From contig JASFXZ010000005.1 of assembly GCA_032209605.1 (NCBI GenBank), positions 17,288,860-17,352,859 of the forward strand: 64,000 nt of DNA, read 5' to 3'. Positions 43,301 through 58,300 of the stretch are shown piece by piece (position 1 is the stretch's first letter; each line of letters starts with the position of its first letter). The notes under the pieces are model-generated. The model saw nothing but the letters and a program-made list of their open reading frames with translations, did not search any database and was not told the DNA's origin. Source of the stretch: Mactromeris polynyma. Taxonomy: Eukaryota; Mollusca; Bivalvia; Venerida; Mactridae. The position numbers and the translations under genes are program-made.

Positions 43301-46300
43301 TGTCTGTCTTTCTTCTACTGTATGGTTGTTGGCCCTTTTGTACTTAAAGAAAGGTTTTCCAATCAATAACTCTTGAAAACATAGATGGATTCAATTCATA
43401 TTGGGCACATAAGTATAAGATAGTAAAGTACACGTTAAGTTTGATTTTCGTTACAATCTGCTAAATTTTAGAGGAGTTATGACCCTTTTTCGACTTGAAA
43501 AATCGGTTTCCAATCAATAACTTTTGAAAGGATGGATGGATTCAATTCAGATTGGACACATACGCATAGGACTGGAAAAACATTTACAAACAAAATAATT
43601 GCATTCTTCTGAAACGTCCATGGTGGGGGCATCCGTGTCCAATGGTAACATCTAGTGTGGTGTGCTTTACTCCATTTAGATTTCTTCAGATGGAGATGAC
43701 TGTTTGTATTTAGTCAGCAATATGCATCTGTTTAGTCATACTATAAGCTACTGCTTTTCAGGAGTGAAGTGAAATGTTGTTCATGTGAGTCTGTGTTAGA
43801 AGGACCTCCAATCACTTTGCCATGTGGAGATGCACTCTGTGATCAATGTTACGATGATTTGAGAGTTTATGGTGAAATCGAATGTGGGAAATGTCATAAA
43901 AAAGTGCCGGACAACTGGACACCTGCCAGAGAGGACAACAATAAGTATGTATTAGTATAGTTTTTTGTGCTACAACCTAATTGTTGAGATTATTTTTGAT
44001 TTGAAGGATTTGTATAGCGGTATCCTGACTGTGTAATTCTGACAAAGTAATGTACTCTGTCCCTATAATAGATATTTTCTTATCAATGTATTCTCAACTT
44101 CTGCGTGTGTTGTATGTTAGTCAATCAGTTGCTGGGCTTTCGTATTGTTAGTTGATTAAATGCACTATGTTCAGGAAAGAAGTAAATGAAGATAGCGATA
44201 ATTTGTAGTTAATTTGATCATTTATCCTTGTGAAGACCATGTTTTATAACACTGCCTATTTATAATAACACAATATCCAATGTGGGCCTAAGTAGTGTCT
44301 GATATAGTCTATGAAAAATACTCAAGGTACAGAAATGTATACAGTATATTACCTATTATTAAGGAAACAGTATATTACCTATTAGCAAGGACGCAGTATA
44401 TTACCTATTAGCAAGGAAGCAGTATATTACCTATAAGCAAGGAAGCAGTATATTACCTATTAGCAAGGACGCAGTATATTACCTATTAGCAAGGATGCAG
44501 TATACTACCTATTAGCAAGGACGCAGTATACTACCTATTAGCAAGGATGCTGTATATTACCTATTAGCAAGGAAGCAGTATATTACCTATTAGCAAGGAT
44601 GCAGTATATTACCTATTAGCAAGGACGCTGTATATTACCTATTAGCAAGGATGCAGTATATTACCTATTAGCAAGGAAGCAGTATATTACCTATTAGCAA
44701 GGATGCAGTATATTACCTATTAGCAAGGACACAGTATATTACATATAAGCAAGGATGCAGTATATTACCTATTAGCAAGGACGCAGTATATTACCTATTA
44801 GCAAGGAAGCAGTATATTACCTATTAGCAAGGAAACAGTATATTACCTATAAGCAAGGAAGCTGTAAATTATCTATTAGCAAGGACGCAGTATATTACCT
44901 ATTGGCAAGGTAGCTGTAAATAACCTATTAACAAGGAAACTGTAAATCACCTATTAGCAAGGAAACAGTATATTACCTATTAGCAAGGAAGCTGTAAATT
45001 ACCTATTAACAAGGAAACTGTATATTACCTATTAGCAAGGAAGCTGTAAATTACCTATTAACAAGGAAACTGTAAATCACCTATTAGCAAGGAAACAGTA
45101 TATTACCTATTAGCAAGGAAGCTGTATATTACCTACTATACATTTTGGCAAGTTTCAGAACACAATAGACATTCACTTTTAATCATTCCACCTCATACTC
45201 GAGAAGAAGTTGGGTATACTATGTGACCCAAACTTTTAGGATGATTGCTTGAAATTAAAACCTGAAATACTGTTGTAATGCATCTGTAATTACGAAAATA
45301 ATTGTGCGTGCTTATCATGATTGTATATTTCTTTGTGACATTTATACATACATTTAGTTATTTATCTGCTACTTGTTTTGCAGAGAAGCCTTGGTGAAAT
45401 TTCAGAATTACCAGAAACGATGTAATACATTCTTCATGGATGTTGTCTCTCAGTTATGTTTTGCTGACAATATGGCTCCTTCTGATGAAGTTGTGGAAAA
45501 GCTACTGGGATATATTTTCTTTACTTCACGAGGAAAACAACAACAACGTACACGAGACTTGACTGTGTTTGATACTGGAATAGATCCCAATCCTGTCTTC
45601 AGATCATTCCTATTACAACTTCTCATGAAGACCAGGTACTGTATGGGAGTTATTGAATCATGATAGACAAAGCACTTGGCCTTATATTGTGTTTCTCAAT
45701 TACTGGTTTCTGGCATATTTTCAACTTAATAATCCAAATTGGAAATGTATAAGATGAATTTGTAACTTTTTCAAAAAGTATATGTTTTCTAATTGGACTT
45801 GAGTCGTATAAATAGCTAGGGTCATGTAGTGCTTTGATATGGTTCTGGAGGAAAACCCAATGTGTCCCTTCAAGTATCCTTTTGGGTGGAACTGCAAACC
45901 TTCAGCTAGCCAGCTTGATACCTTTTTATCTTTCCGTCAGTCTGTCTGACTGTGCAAACATTGGTGTTCGACCAATTACTCTCAAAAGGATGGGTGCATT
46001 CAAATCAAATTGGGCACATACATATAGTATAATAAAGTACAGGTCAAGTTCTAAATAACAATTCATAAAGTTTTCAGGGATTTATGGCCTTTTTTCAACT
46101 GATCAATAAGTCTTTAAATGATTGATGGAATCAATACATATTGGGATATTTAGCATAGGATAATAAAATACAGATCAGTTGGGATTTCAGTACAATGTGA
46201 CAATATTTGGAGGAGTTATGGCCCTTTTTGTACTTAAAATTCATTTTACAATTAATATAGCTTCAAAATTATTTGACCTTTACAAACAAGTATTTGTGTT

Positions 46301-49300
46301 CGACTGAAAAGCCCATAGCAGCGGAATACTGTGTCCTATGAACGCATCTAGTTCCAAGTTTAAATTCTACATCGCTGTTGAAATTTGGAGAGGCGATTGA
46401 TTGAAAGCTGTGCCGTGGAATAAAAAATCTGAGCGGAGTGCTATCAGTACACTTGAGCTTACACCTCAGTTGTTTATTACAAGTATTCCATTCAATTACT
46501 TATTTAGAAAATGGTATAAACATTTCGCTGATTGTCACACTTTCAGTGAGGAGCAGGTACAGGACTATCTCAAACGTTTCCTTGTTCGTGCTGAGCACTT
46601 TATCAAGGGGAAAGATTCGGGTAATCAAGCTCAGCACTTCGTAGAACTCAGTTTATTGGTCATACAGTGTATCGAGGTAACTTCAAATTGATTCTTACTT
46701 TTTAATTGAATGCATTATCAGGCATAATTATGACCACTTTAAATTTAGAAACATTTTAATTGACTTTAAATACAAGGTAGAAATGAATACGGTTATTGCT
46801 ATTTCGTTATGCTTATACAGCATACTTTGTAATGTCCTACATTTCATGTGTATGTTATGTCTTCAGCTGTCATTCAGTTCTCTTTGAGTTTGAGGAGATA
46901 GGAGTGGTATTCACATACAGGTGTGAAAGTGTTGTCAAAAAAGAAGTGAGGTCAGTGAAATGTGTGATAAAATTGAGAATAACATGAAGTCAATCAGGTG
47001 CAGGATAGTATTGAAATAAGTGTGCAGTGAGAATATAGTGTATTTTGGCATATATGTGTAATAAGGTTTAAAATGTCACTTGCATGATTGCATAGAGAAT
47101 ATTGTAAAGACTGTTACATGTGTGCTAGAAATAAACTCAAAGTACAGAAATTGAATACAATTCAGTCAAATATTGAATATAGGTTTCTGTTGGTTGTATA
47201 TGGGTATTTTGTTCACATTGAAATATAAATTATCAGGACAAGTTAGTTCAAGAAGCAAGTAGAGTAGATGTTGAGAAGAATCATGAAGCACAGTGTGCAT
47301 TTGAAGCATTGCAACGCGCCAAACAGAGTATAAATATGGATGAACTTACTGTAGAAAAACTGTATGCATTAGCTAGAGCTAGAATGGGATTGTCTGTTGC
47401 CATGAAATATGTTGCCGCTGTGATCAAGAATGGCTTAGATCAAAGACAAGTTGGTAACAGTATGAGAAAAGTTATAGATGCTGCCTGGTCGTTGAGTGAT
47501 GAGTCCAATATCAACTGGATTAGGTTAGTCTGAATTTATAGCAATACTAATTATAAAGGATTATGTATGATGTAAATGGTCTTAAATTGTGTATTGAACC
47601 TGTTTTCAAAAATCATATAAAATTGAGTCATTACAAAATATAGCAAGTTTTTTATCATGTTCTGAAACGAGTTCAATAATTTATCAGCATGACTACAATA
47701 TTTTATGTATTTCATCATTTGCAGTATTTTGGGGCAAAATGGAGGTGCCCATGACAGCAAGCCTACTGTGATGTCACATTATTGGTTATTTCACTGGTGA
47801 ATAATCGAAAATAATACACAGTTGTTCTTGCATGTCTGCAATGTTATTTATGATGCAAGTAGAATATATATTGCAGAACTGGTTATAAATGACTGAATCT
47901 ATTAAACAAGCTTTCAAAAACTATAAAATCTACGATGAATGATATAGAATTGCTTTTGCATAGTTGTGTATGATGTCCATACAGAGAATGCTATTTTACT
48001 GTACTAACTGAATCATTTACCTATAAACATGCCGTTTATAGATAATTTATGAAGTATTAATCATTTAGCATTTGATGTTTTAGGATATTTTCTGTGAAGT
48101 ATTTATGCAGATGCTATGGTATCGAGATGTATCAGGCAGCATGCAGGCATCCTGCTAATTTTATACACTGGCTTGCTGACAGACCGAACGTCGATAGGGA
48201 TCAGGTATGAACACTTAAGTACAATCTGTGAACAACAACCAACCTGGGGAACTCCCAATAGTGATCATTGTTCACAGGTGACTGTTATAATGAGGCATAT
48301 ATAAAAATGTACCTTCAATTCCATACTTTTATTGTTTTGGTATAGAACATGTATTGATAATATTACAAAACTAACTAAAATTATTATTTTTGATATGAAA
48401 AATATATGTTTCTTTTAAGATTTTCGAAGAAATGATCATTGGGTGACCGTTTACTAAGTTTGCAAGTATGAGTTTTGTCTGTCAGAAAGGTGGTTGTAAG
48501 GGTGGTTTTCTTGTTTTGCGCACAGAAGCATCATTTCAGTATTATTCATATTATATATATCAATGCAAAGGTTTTTATATGAAATTGAATGTTTATGTTG
48601 ATATTGCAGGTTGTAGAAGTGTCAGACAGATATATTGTTAGTGGTGACTCTTATACTAGAATACGAGAGTCTCTAACAAAAGTGTTGTTAGGTGAGAAGA
48701 TGGAACACTTGGAAGACACTCTGCAGGTTTGTTTTCTTTGAATTCTAACACAAATAGCTTCATATTGATATTGCACTTAAAACCTGCCAAGATTGCTTAA
48801 AAGGTAAGAAAGTACTGCTATATCCCTCTCCGAATACAAGTACCGTAATAACTATATTAATGATGTTAACGAACGAAGCTATTCAACAATTTAAAATATT
48901 ATTAAAATCAAACTATGTCTTCCTCATTTCTAGGGAAATATCGTTTTTCGTCAGTGTTGTTCTGTCCCAAACTTATGTTCACTGTGTGTCTTTCTATCAG
49001 ATCTAAGTATTTTTCAATTACTTGGTAAAAATATATCTCAAAATGTGATGATATGCAGATTGCAGCCATTCGAGTTCAAGCCCAAGGTCGTACAATGAAA
49101 TCCAAAGTTGGCAATGTAAAGGTGTCTGTTAAACCCTTCATGCCATATTAATGTTCTTTGACGTGCAGTATTTGTTCTGACTCTATTAACAATGATTTTA
49201 TTCACTGAAATACTCTTAAGTTTTCAATTATTTTAACGGTGGTTATGAACCCTAATGTATATTTAAACATTGGTGTCTGTCAATAAAATGCCTGGATTTT

Positions 49301-52300
49301 ATGTGATTACAGGAGCTTCATGCTAATGGAGCTAGAGTGGAAACAATGTTACAATTGGCGGTACATAGAGAAATTACTTGTTCAAATTTACATAATCAGC
49401 AACAAAGAGGTCTCACACCACAGGTAAGCTAATGATATATATGTATATATTTGATGTAATAGGCTTTTAATCAACACAACAGTCAGGGTTCAGTAGTGAC
49501 TGTGTCAGTTATTAGAATGGAGAAAGACTCCAGGCAGCACCTGGGTAGAACCACTGATCTATAAGCCAGCTGTATGGTTTTCTCACCAACAAATTCTATA
49601 CACGGACATATAATTACAACATAATGCAGCATTATGCTGCAACATGAAATTATCAGACTGATAGATCAGTGGAACCTGGGTCTGGGATTATGACATTTAC
49701 TTAATACTTAGTACATAATTCTTACACTCAAATCTAAGAGTCACACTATCAATAAGAAAAAGCACCACAAAGAATAATGTCTGCAGTAAGCATTGTTGTC
49801 AACTGCTACCTTATCTTAATATTCAGACACTTCAAAGTAAAGTTTGAGTGCAAAGTGTTGAGTAAATGCTATATTCCTGAAACATGAACAACCCAAGTTC
49901 TGATCATTTGCTGATTTGATTCTTGCTTGGTCATCTTAAGCAATATAGTGATGATGAAATAAGTTTTGGTTGAATGTTTCATGTAATCAGATAATGTACC
50001 AACGGTTAAGTTTGAGGCTTTTCTTGTTCTACTCTCTCACTATATGTAAACATTTACTATTGTAGGTACACCAGGCTATTGCCGCTTTGGTGGGAAATTG
50101 TGATATCATCAAAAACAAGGTGCGTGTTTAATTTGATGCAATTTATCTGTCAATAAAATGTATGTGTAATATAAAGCCAATTCTGGGTTGTAATTGATTT
50201 TACACACATTAATAGGTATGAGAACTTGGATTATTAACAGAAATGTGTGTTTATTCTTTAACATGTCTATTTTCTTTTTGTATGTGTTGATTTAAATAGC
50301 AATGCAGTGATATCCAGTTATTTGATATTGTGAAATGTGGCTGTAGTAATAGTGTAAAGGAATTATTTTTTCTAAAAACAAATGTTTATAAGACCGAGGC
50401 ATTTTTTCCCCTGAAACTACAGAATAATTTATGGGAGTACTTTGACTGTGTGTACTAGCATGTATATCCACTATTTGGTTCCACATTGTATCTCATGATG
50501 TATTATGCTGTAATTTCTTATATGATTTATATTGGTTGTCTGTATACATCACTTCTATGTACATTATCAGCAGTTTTTTTTATTGTTTGGGAGAATTTAG
50601 TTTACTAGTTTTTTTAAATAAACAAATTGTTGTATGTACTATTTTTGATTGGACTAAATAAAAATGTTTTGTATGAGTAGGATGATCTTGGTTTGAGTCA
50701 ATTTTATTGATTATTTCAGGAATTAATGCAAGCCTTGGTACAAAATCAACTACAGCTGACACATCTGGTCTCAGCGTCTGGTCAAGATTTGCGTGTACAA
50801 GGAGTCCAATGCCTTATTGTCCATTTTCTGTCAGTGATGTCACATCTCAAAGGGGACAGAACTTTACTCCAACCTTTAATAAACTTATTGAAGAATCCTC
50901 GAGTTTGTACTGTAAGTATTTTATTGGAAGCACCAGAATCAAATATTCATATCATGCCCTCGTTGTATTGGAGGAGTTGCTTGTTAAAGTGCTTTGTCAT
51001 GCGGAATGTGACATAAAATCAGATTATTTGATAAATTCATTGAATTGGTTAGCACACTTTGCTATATTTAAGAAACAGCAGACAGGTGAGCTAAGTATTA
51101 ATTGTTTCCAAGTTACATATGCACAAATACACTCTTATTTCTCTTGATGATTATGTATTTTTGAATTTTAGCAATTTTATTTACCCACGATGCCTCAGGA
51201 TGATCTTGACGATGTAAAAGAAGCATTACTTGCCGCCCGCCAACAAGTACGAGGAGCAGATAACAACCCTGTATTCTACCGTAAGTTGGCATTTATTAAC
51301 TGAAGCCTGATTTTGTTTAATCGGAAAAAGGTGTTGGTATACACTTTGGTAAATCATAGCCCTGTAACATAGATTGATATCAATCACACCTAGTATTTTT
51401 ATTTCCGTTTAGCTTTAGAATAACCCTATTTCATTCAGAGCTGTTATGAAGTGGAGAACGTTCAGACTGTATGTTGTATGATGCTAGAAATGACGAAAGA
51501 CCGGTATTTATCATGTCTACATGAAGTGCAGTGGTGATCTTATAATGTCCCTGATATTGTTTTTGCTCTGCTGAAGGGGCTTATCCAATTTATTTTTAGA
51601 TTTCAACGATCTCAAAATTACTCTGCTTAGGTCTGAAAGATAGTACATGTATCATTTGCTGGTAAAATTTGCTTACAGTATTCATTTATTGTTACAGTAA
51701 CATCGTTTACAATGGGCTTATTCCCCTATTTACTGTATATATTGGGGCCGAAGGTCATTTAACTGAATTTCTGAAGGCCGGTTTACCATTGGTTAGTTTC
51801 AAAACTGTACTCAGAACCCCAAAATGTTGGTTTTTAGACTTACTTCCAAACTCAGATTTATAACCACAGACATTGACCTAGGATTATAAGATATGTTATG
51901 TTATCATCATGTTTTATTTATATTTCAGGATGCCCCAATGGACATCCATATGTGATTGGTGATGTATGTATATGTTTTCTTTAACCACTTTCTAATGTAA
52001 CTACTACATATGTCTGTTGATAATGATTGCTGCAGACATCATATGATAATCCACAAATTTGACGCTCGCAAGGGCCGTTTTAAGACAATTTAAACCATAT
52101 TAGATGCTTAATAGCCAGGAGCATCAGCGGCCCCCTTGACCCCTTGCCGAATTTTTACCTGATTTTGAAATTTTGCATTCTCATGCCTGTTATTGTTACT
52201 TTTACATTTTTAATGTAGTGTTACTTAATTGTAATAAGCATTGTTGTACTGTCTTTTGAACATCCACTGATGACAAGTGTTTATAACAAATTCGGGTGAT

Positions 52301-55300
52301 TTCTCGTAAGTTGTTATCATAATCCATGTACGCAAATTACATTTAATTTTTCAGACTTCCCCGACATTTTAATCAAGATTCCTCATAATTTAGGTGTTTG
52401 TCAAACATTATAATTGTATTCCACATGTTATCACTAAAATTGCAACCAAATGTATATTGCAAAAATCTGGCTTTTGTTGTGATGTTGCTGTTAAATTTGA
52501 AGTAAATTCTTACTGAAAGAAACATTGTTGTAGAAGAGATGGTTTTGCTCAAGAGAGAGAGCTGGTCTAGATAGGTTGGACTGTTCTTCATTTTCAGTAA
52601 AAAAACAACGTGTTTTGACTGTCATATTTGCAGTGTGTGACGGTTATTGCCTTGTTTTTACCACAGTTCAACCATTACCAGTAATGCAATTTACTGTTTA
52701 TGTATATAGAGTTACTGTATTTCTTTCAACTAGTGTGGTCGACCTGCTACTGTTGGTAACTGTTGAGACTGTGGTGCAGTTATTGGGGGTGAGGGGTATA
52801 GGCTCCGCCCTGGAAATATTGAAGATCAAGGGCCAGTGAATGCACGCACATATTCAGTGCCTGGATGCAAAAACTACTTCTAATGATGTGAAACTCACCA
52901 CATATAAAAACATGATCTATATTTAACATGAAACATAGAGCAGTTCTATATATTTTATATGTGATGTTAGCATATGTTTGGTTGCAGTATTCGACAGTTG
53001 ATGTCAGTGACATGTTGTACTGTTGAGTTCACATTTTACATGAAGTAGTTCGTGTCTTGGGCACACATTATGTACAGATACATCATTGGCTCAGTATGAT
53101 GGAGTACTCAGTATGGATTACAGTATCATTCAGCAAAAATATCACACTTACTAGGCGTTCTGAATATCGTGACATGCCGGTATTGATTCCATTTGCTTTT
53201 GGAAGTCATTTGTTACCAAAATTGCTTGAATTAAGATAAGCTGTGCATGGAGAAAGATCTTTTACATGTCTTGGTTTGGTATAATAGTTTTACTTTGGTA
53301 AATTTGAATATGCATTTTTGTGTGAGACATGTGTAGCTGAGTGATGTTGTGATTGTTTTGAGTATTTCATTCTATAGATAGTTCCCACATCAAATATTTA
53401 CCTCCCTTGTTCTTAATCATCAGCAATTTTGATAGGCAAAACTGATAAGCACTTATAAGAGTAATTTCCAAATATGTGATAATTTAGAGAATACCGAGAT
53501 AATTTGCATGTGACAACCACTTTTTCTTCAACTTTCTGAGCCAACTGCCGACATGAGCATAATGTATTAGTTACTTTTATATATCTGATTATTTAATCAT
53601 CGTTTACATTATGTTCATTATAAACTTTAAGGAAATTTGCCTATCAATATGGCTGACTATTCAGAACGAGGGAGGTTCATATTTTTAATGGGGGAACTAT
53701 CTTTTGGGGTGTACAAAGTCAATGTATTTTAACACTTTTTTATTTGAAATAGTGCGGTAGACCGTATGTAGTAGCAAAGTGTAAATGTGGGGCAGATATT
53801 GGAGGTATTGGCCATGTACTACTTACCACAAATACACAAGATACAGGGTGGGTGAATATACACTTCTTACTTTCTCTTATCGCACATACATGTACTCAAA
53901 CGTTTGCACTTGCTACGCATATCTCATATGATTGGTTGATACTACAATGTATAAATCAGATGTTTTTCATTGAGCTAAAATTTGAGAAGTTCAATGTTTC
54001 TTTTAATTATGTTCTTTTTTGCTAGTTTTTAAAAATTTATTAATATTTTGCAAACATTTCACATATAAAGTATTATCTTAATTATTGTAGCCGTAAAATT
54101 GAGTTGATTTTAAAAGTATTTTACATTGAAAACGAAATATGCTAAAGAATACTTCTTTGTACGTTGCAGAAACAGACATCATAATGTTTTTGTCAAAATA
54201 ATGAATATCTATGACAAAACAGGGAATTTCTGCCTTGTTAATTACTCTCATGTATTTTCCAAATAATCGGGTGTACAAGTTCAATTCCTGTATGAATTAG
54301 TTAGTCTCTACCCAACAACCAGACTCTGACAATGGTATATGATGACAATTTGTAGGAACTGAGTTCTGTTTAAGTTTTCTGGGCAATTTAGTATTTCATT
54401 GTTTCATTACAGAGGAGATCACACAATGACTGGACATATTCTGGGCAGAGCTGATGTACGTGGACGTGGACCAAAACCTGAGAGAATGATGACCCCTGCT
54501 TACTGTGCTACAATCAGGATGATAGTACATTTATCTATGTATCTAGGTTGTAGAACTAACCCTAATGCAAGTTGATGTATAATTTTGGAAATTAACTAGA
54601 ATTATTATGCCACCCTTCAAAGAAGAGAGGGCATATTGGTTTGCTCATGTTGGCCCGATCAATTACTCAAGAACCCCTTGACCATCATCCTCAAACTTGG
54701 TCCACACATTCATCTTGTGTAGCAGAGGAACCCTATTGATTTTGTGATCAAAGGTCACAGGGGCATAATGTTTTACATACATCTCTTGTATAAATTGAGG
54801 GAATAGCATTGGTGATGTTAAATTACAGAATGTATTATTTAAGTTCTAAAGTAGGATGTCTTTTTTGAAGTCCACTTTTAAATTATTGGGTAATTTATGA
54901 ATAAGGACATATTTCATTTATTGCAACAATTTTAAATACACATTATATTGGTAAAATTTAACTACAGTATTTCACCAATATAAACATTAGCAAACATTGT
55001 TAATTGTGAAGTTGTGTTATTTGTTGTATCACTTGTGAATTATCAAAAATAACACATGAACGTTATCACGCGTCTGGAGTGTTATTTATTATATAAAACT
55101 GTATTTTCAGAGTATACACGCAATGATTATACCTGATATCACACCAGATCAAGTGATTGGATATATCTGGAGTCACATACAACAAGATATAGATGACATA
55201 CATGTAGCGTTGGGCCGAAGTGTTGATGATGTTTTACTTATCATGCATGTAATCATAGATCATATATTAAAAACACACAATGAAGGTTTGTTTATAATTT

Positions 55301-58300
55301 TGTCAATATTATTATTTTGTCGATATTTGCTTCACCTTAACACAAGTTGAGTTCGTTCACACATACTTCTGATCATTTCTAATAACATTGTTGGTTCTAA
55401 CTAAACATTGACAAGCCAGGAGAGTTACTATGACCTTATATTTAATTTATTTTACACTTACTTGCTCTAGATACTGTCTCATGTGCACTACAAACTTACC
55501 TTACTTTTATTTCTACAAGTCACCTTCAAGGATTAGTTTTTCTAAATATTAGGTTCCTTTGATATTAAAATACTTAAAAATGAGTTTAAAAAGCTGTATT
55601 AAGCGCCCCCAAAAAAACGAGACTTACTGTACAGTGTCACTTATTTGTCCAAAATCTCACTTAAAAACAGCCCTGTAGAGGCATATTGACCATCTGAAAA
55701 TATGGCATGTATGACCTTGCGATGTTCATACATTATCCATGTTTTGTGACATACTAAATAAGTGATAAAGTTCACAGACATGGAAATGTTTGCAATTTTC
55801 ACAAGAGCAAGAATATTGTGAAAATATCAGCATAAATTACCTGATTCACGGAAGTATATATTAACGTACTTGATATACATAACACAGAGGGGAGGCAAAA
55901 GTCGACACAAAAATGATGAAAGGCCATTATATCAAAAAGATTAATCTCTATTGATCAGCAACACATCTATCAACTTATTTAAGGACTTGATTTTACTGGC
56001 ATATTTTTACTATATCCAGGTGATAACGTTGCTGCTCCAGTCCATGGTCTTTCCAATAAAGCTGGTAGAAAAAAATGGGAGGCACAATTTTCTGACAAAT
56101 ATATACAGCCAGTTTTACAGGTAAAATATATTACATTTATACTCTTTAATTAGATTTTCAATATGATAAGTCATCAAATTAAACATAACTGTTATTTTAC
56201 AAAATCGTTTTTAACCATTTAATCACTTTGCTTATAGATAAGAGTAAATCTTGAAACATTATACGGTATGTAAAAAATGGATATGGATATCAATGTCAGT
56301 ACGCTTGGGGAAAAGCCAAAACAGCCTGGCTTATTTGGAAGACCTCTTGACGTCCAATCTGGAGTTTTTGGGTTCATATCCCAGATGTGGCATATGTTCT
56401 CAGTGACAATCTGACTGAAGATATTGCATCCAAGGTCATTTGTTCTCCACTGCTGATTCCTATGGGGAAGTTTTCTGTTACTTGCAGGATCACAGGTCAA
56501 CTACCTACCATACATAACCAGAATACTGTTGAAAATGAAATAAAACTTCCACTAGGACAATTTCTCTATTTGTTATGATTTTGATTATTCACGGTTTTAA
56601 GTTAAGATTTGTTTTCTGACTACTCTTGTAACTTAATGATGTATTGTAGTAAATTCTCTGGTTACTGTTGCATGTAAATGATTGATCAAACAAGGTGGTA
56701 TATCAACATGCTGTTCCTGTGTTAATCTTGTAATAACTATTGAAAGCTCTCGGTTGTTTAACATATCTAATAGTATTTTACATTGAAATACATATTTAAA
56801 TCTGTAGGGATTGGACAATGTACTGAAGAATTATAACCAACTTCTTGCGCAGGATGAACGATTAGGTTTGTATAAAGACAATCTAGCTTTGATATCAAGA
56901 GTCTCGGTGAAAATTGGATGTTATCTGTCGCAAGACATAATGATTTACTGGAAGTTTAAATTTATCTCCTTACAAGTATACATGTGTCTCTTTAGTAGTA
57001 GTATTATTATCTGCATCAAAGGAGATAAGTTGGATCGAAAATTTGGACCATTTGTTTATCAGCACATTTTGTGTTTATTGTTTTAGAAGCAAGGTTACTC
57101 TGACAGTACACACAACTATATATGTATATAGTTCCATAACAAGTAGGCATTCAACTGATATTTGAATATTACAGTAGTGATGAGGTCATATGTTAGGGTT
57201 ACAAATCAAGTAAAAATAATAATATAATCAACACTGTACAATATTTGTGTTTTACATCATGTTTGGTATCTCTGTAGGAGCAAATCCTCTCTTGTGTTTG
57301 TTGTATGAGACAGAGACACATTCTGAAGCAGAAGATCTATCCTTGATACAGCAGACACCTCGTGTGTGGAGATATCGTACTCCCATATCACTTCAGCATC
57401 TCCGACAGGAAGTGGATGCTAGAATAGGTGGAGCTATCAGACGCCAGAAGCAATACACAGTACTGCAGCTCTTCTTGAAGGAGGTACATACTGTAATTAA
57501 TTAATGAACTGGTCAGTTCTTCTGACAAAATTGGCATGGATGCTTTATTGATGAAATATATACAAAACCACTATCACAAATACATGTATCACAAATATTT
57601 AGCTTCATCTTTGATGTTTCATACAGATCGAAAAGTACTATTTCACTATCGAAAATTCCAAATTATTCAAAGCAATTAATTCATACAATTTAAGAAATAT
57701 TTTTATTCTTGATGCACAAGGTAGAATGATTAAGGTACTTTGAATTGCCTGTACTGGTATACAAATATCTTATCACTGGTGTATATTGATGAGGGAGTGG
57801 GTCTGTTGAACCTGTATGTTTAAATAAGTAATATGAATCTAACGATATTTAATATTTACACTTTCGTGAAGCATTTATCGCTTACACATTTTCATACCAT
57901 CATCCATGTTTGGGAAGAGAGTAATTTGTGTTATTATATGCCTATAAACAATGTTTATCTCAGAAAACACCCATAAGACTTTGACCAAACTTTACCTGAA
58001 GCATTAATATTATGCCTTGTCGTTCATGATGTTGCTGTCGTGTTTTGTGGCACTTCAATTACTTTTTGGTTGTCTATCTGCTTCATATCTGTAACCACCA
58101 ATTTGATAACTGAGACATTTTACTGGAAGCGTTCATATATGGCTTACTCACATGAATTGCTAGTTGCTTTTTTATGAAACTACAGGAAGCATCTACATGA
58201 ATCATACTTGAGCACATTGTTATCTTCTTCAATGTTCAACTGTTTTGTTTGGAGTTACAGTCATTTGATTACTGGAAATTATCTACTTCATCTCCCTATT

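Noticed and set aside
44341..45139. CRISPR-like regular array
   Set aside because: Units are contiguous with no unique spacers; it is a eukaryotic minisatellite in an intron.
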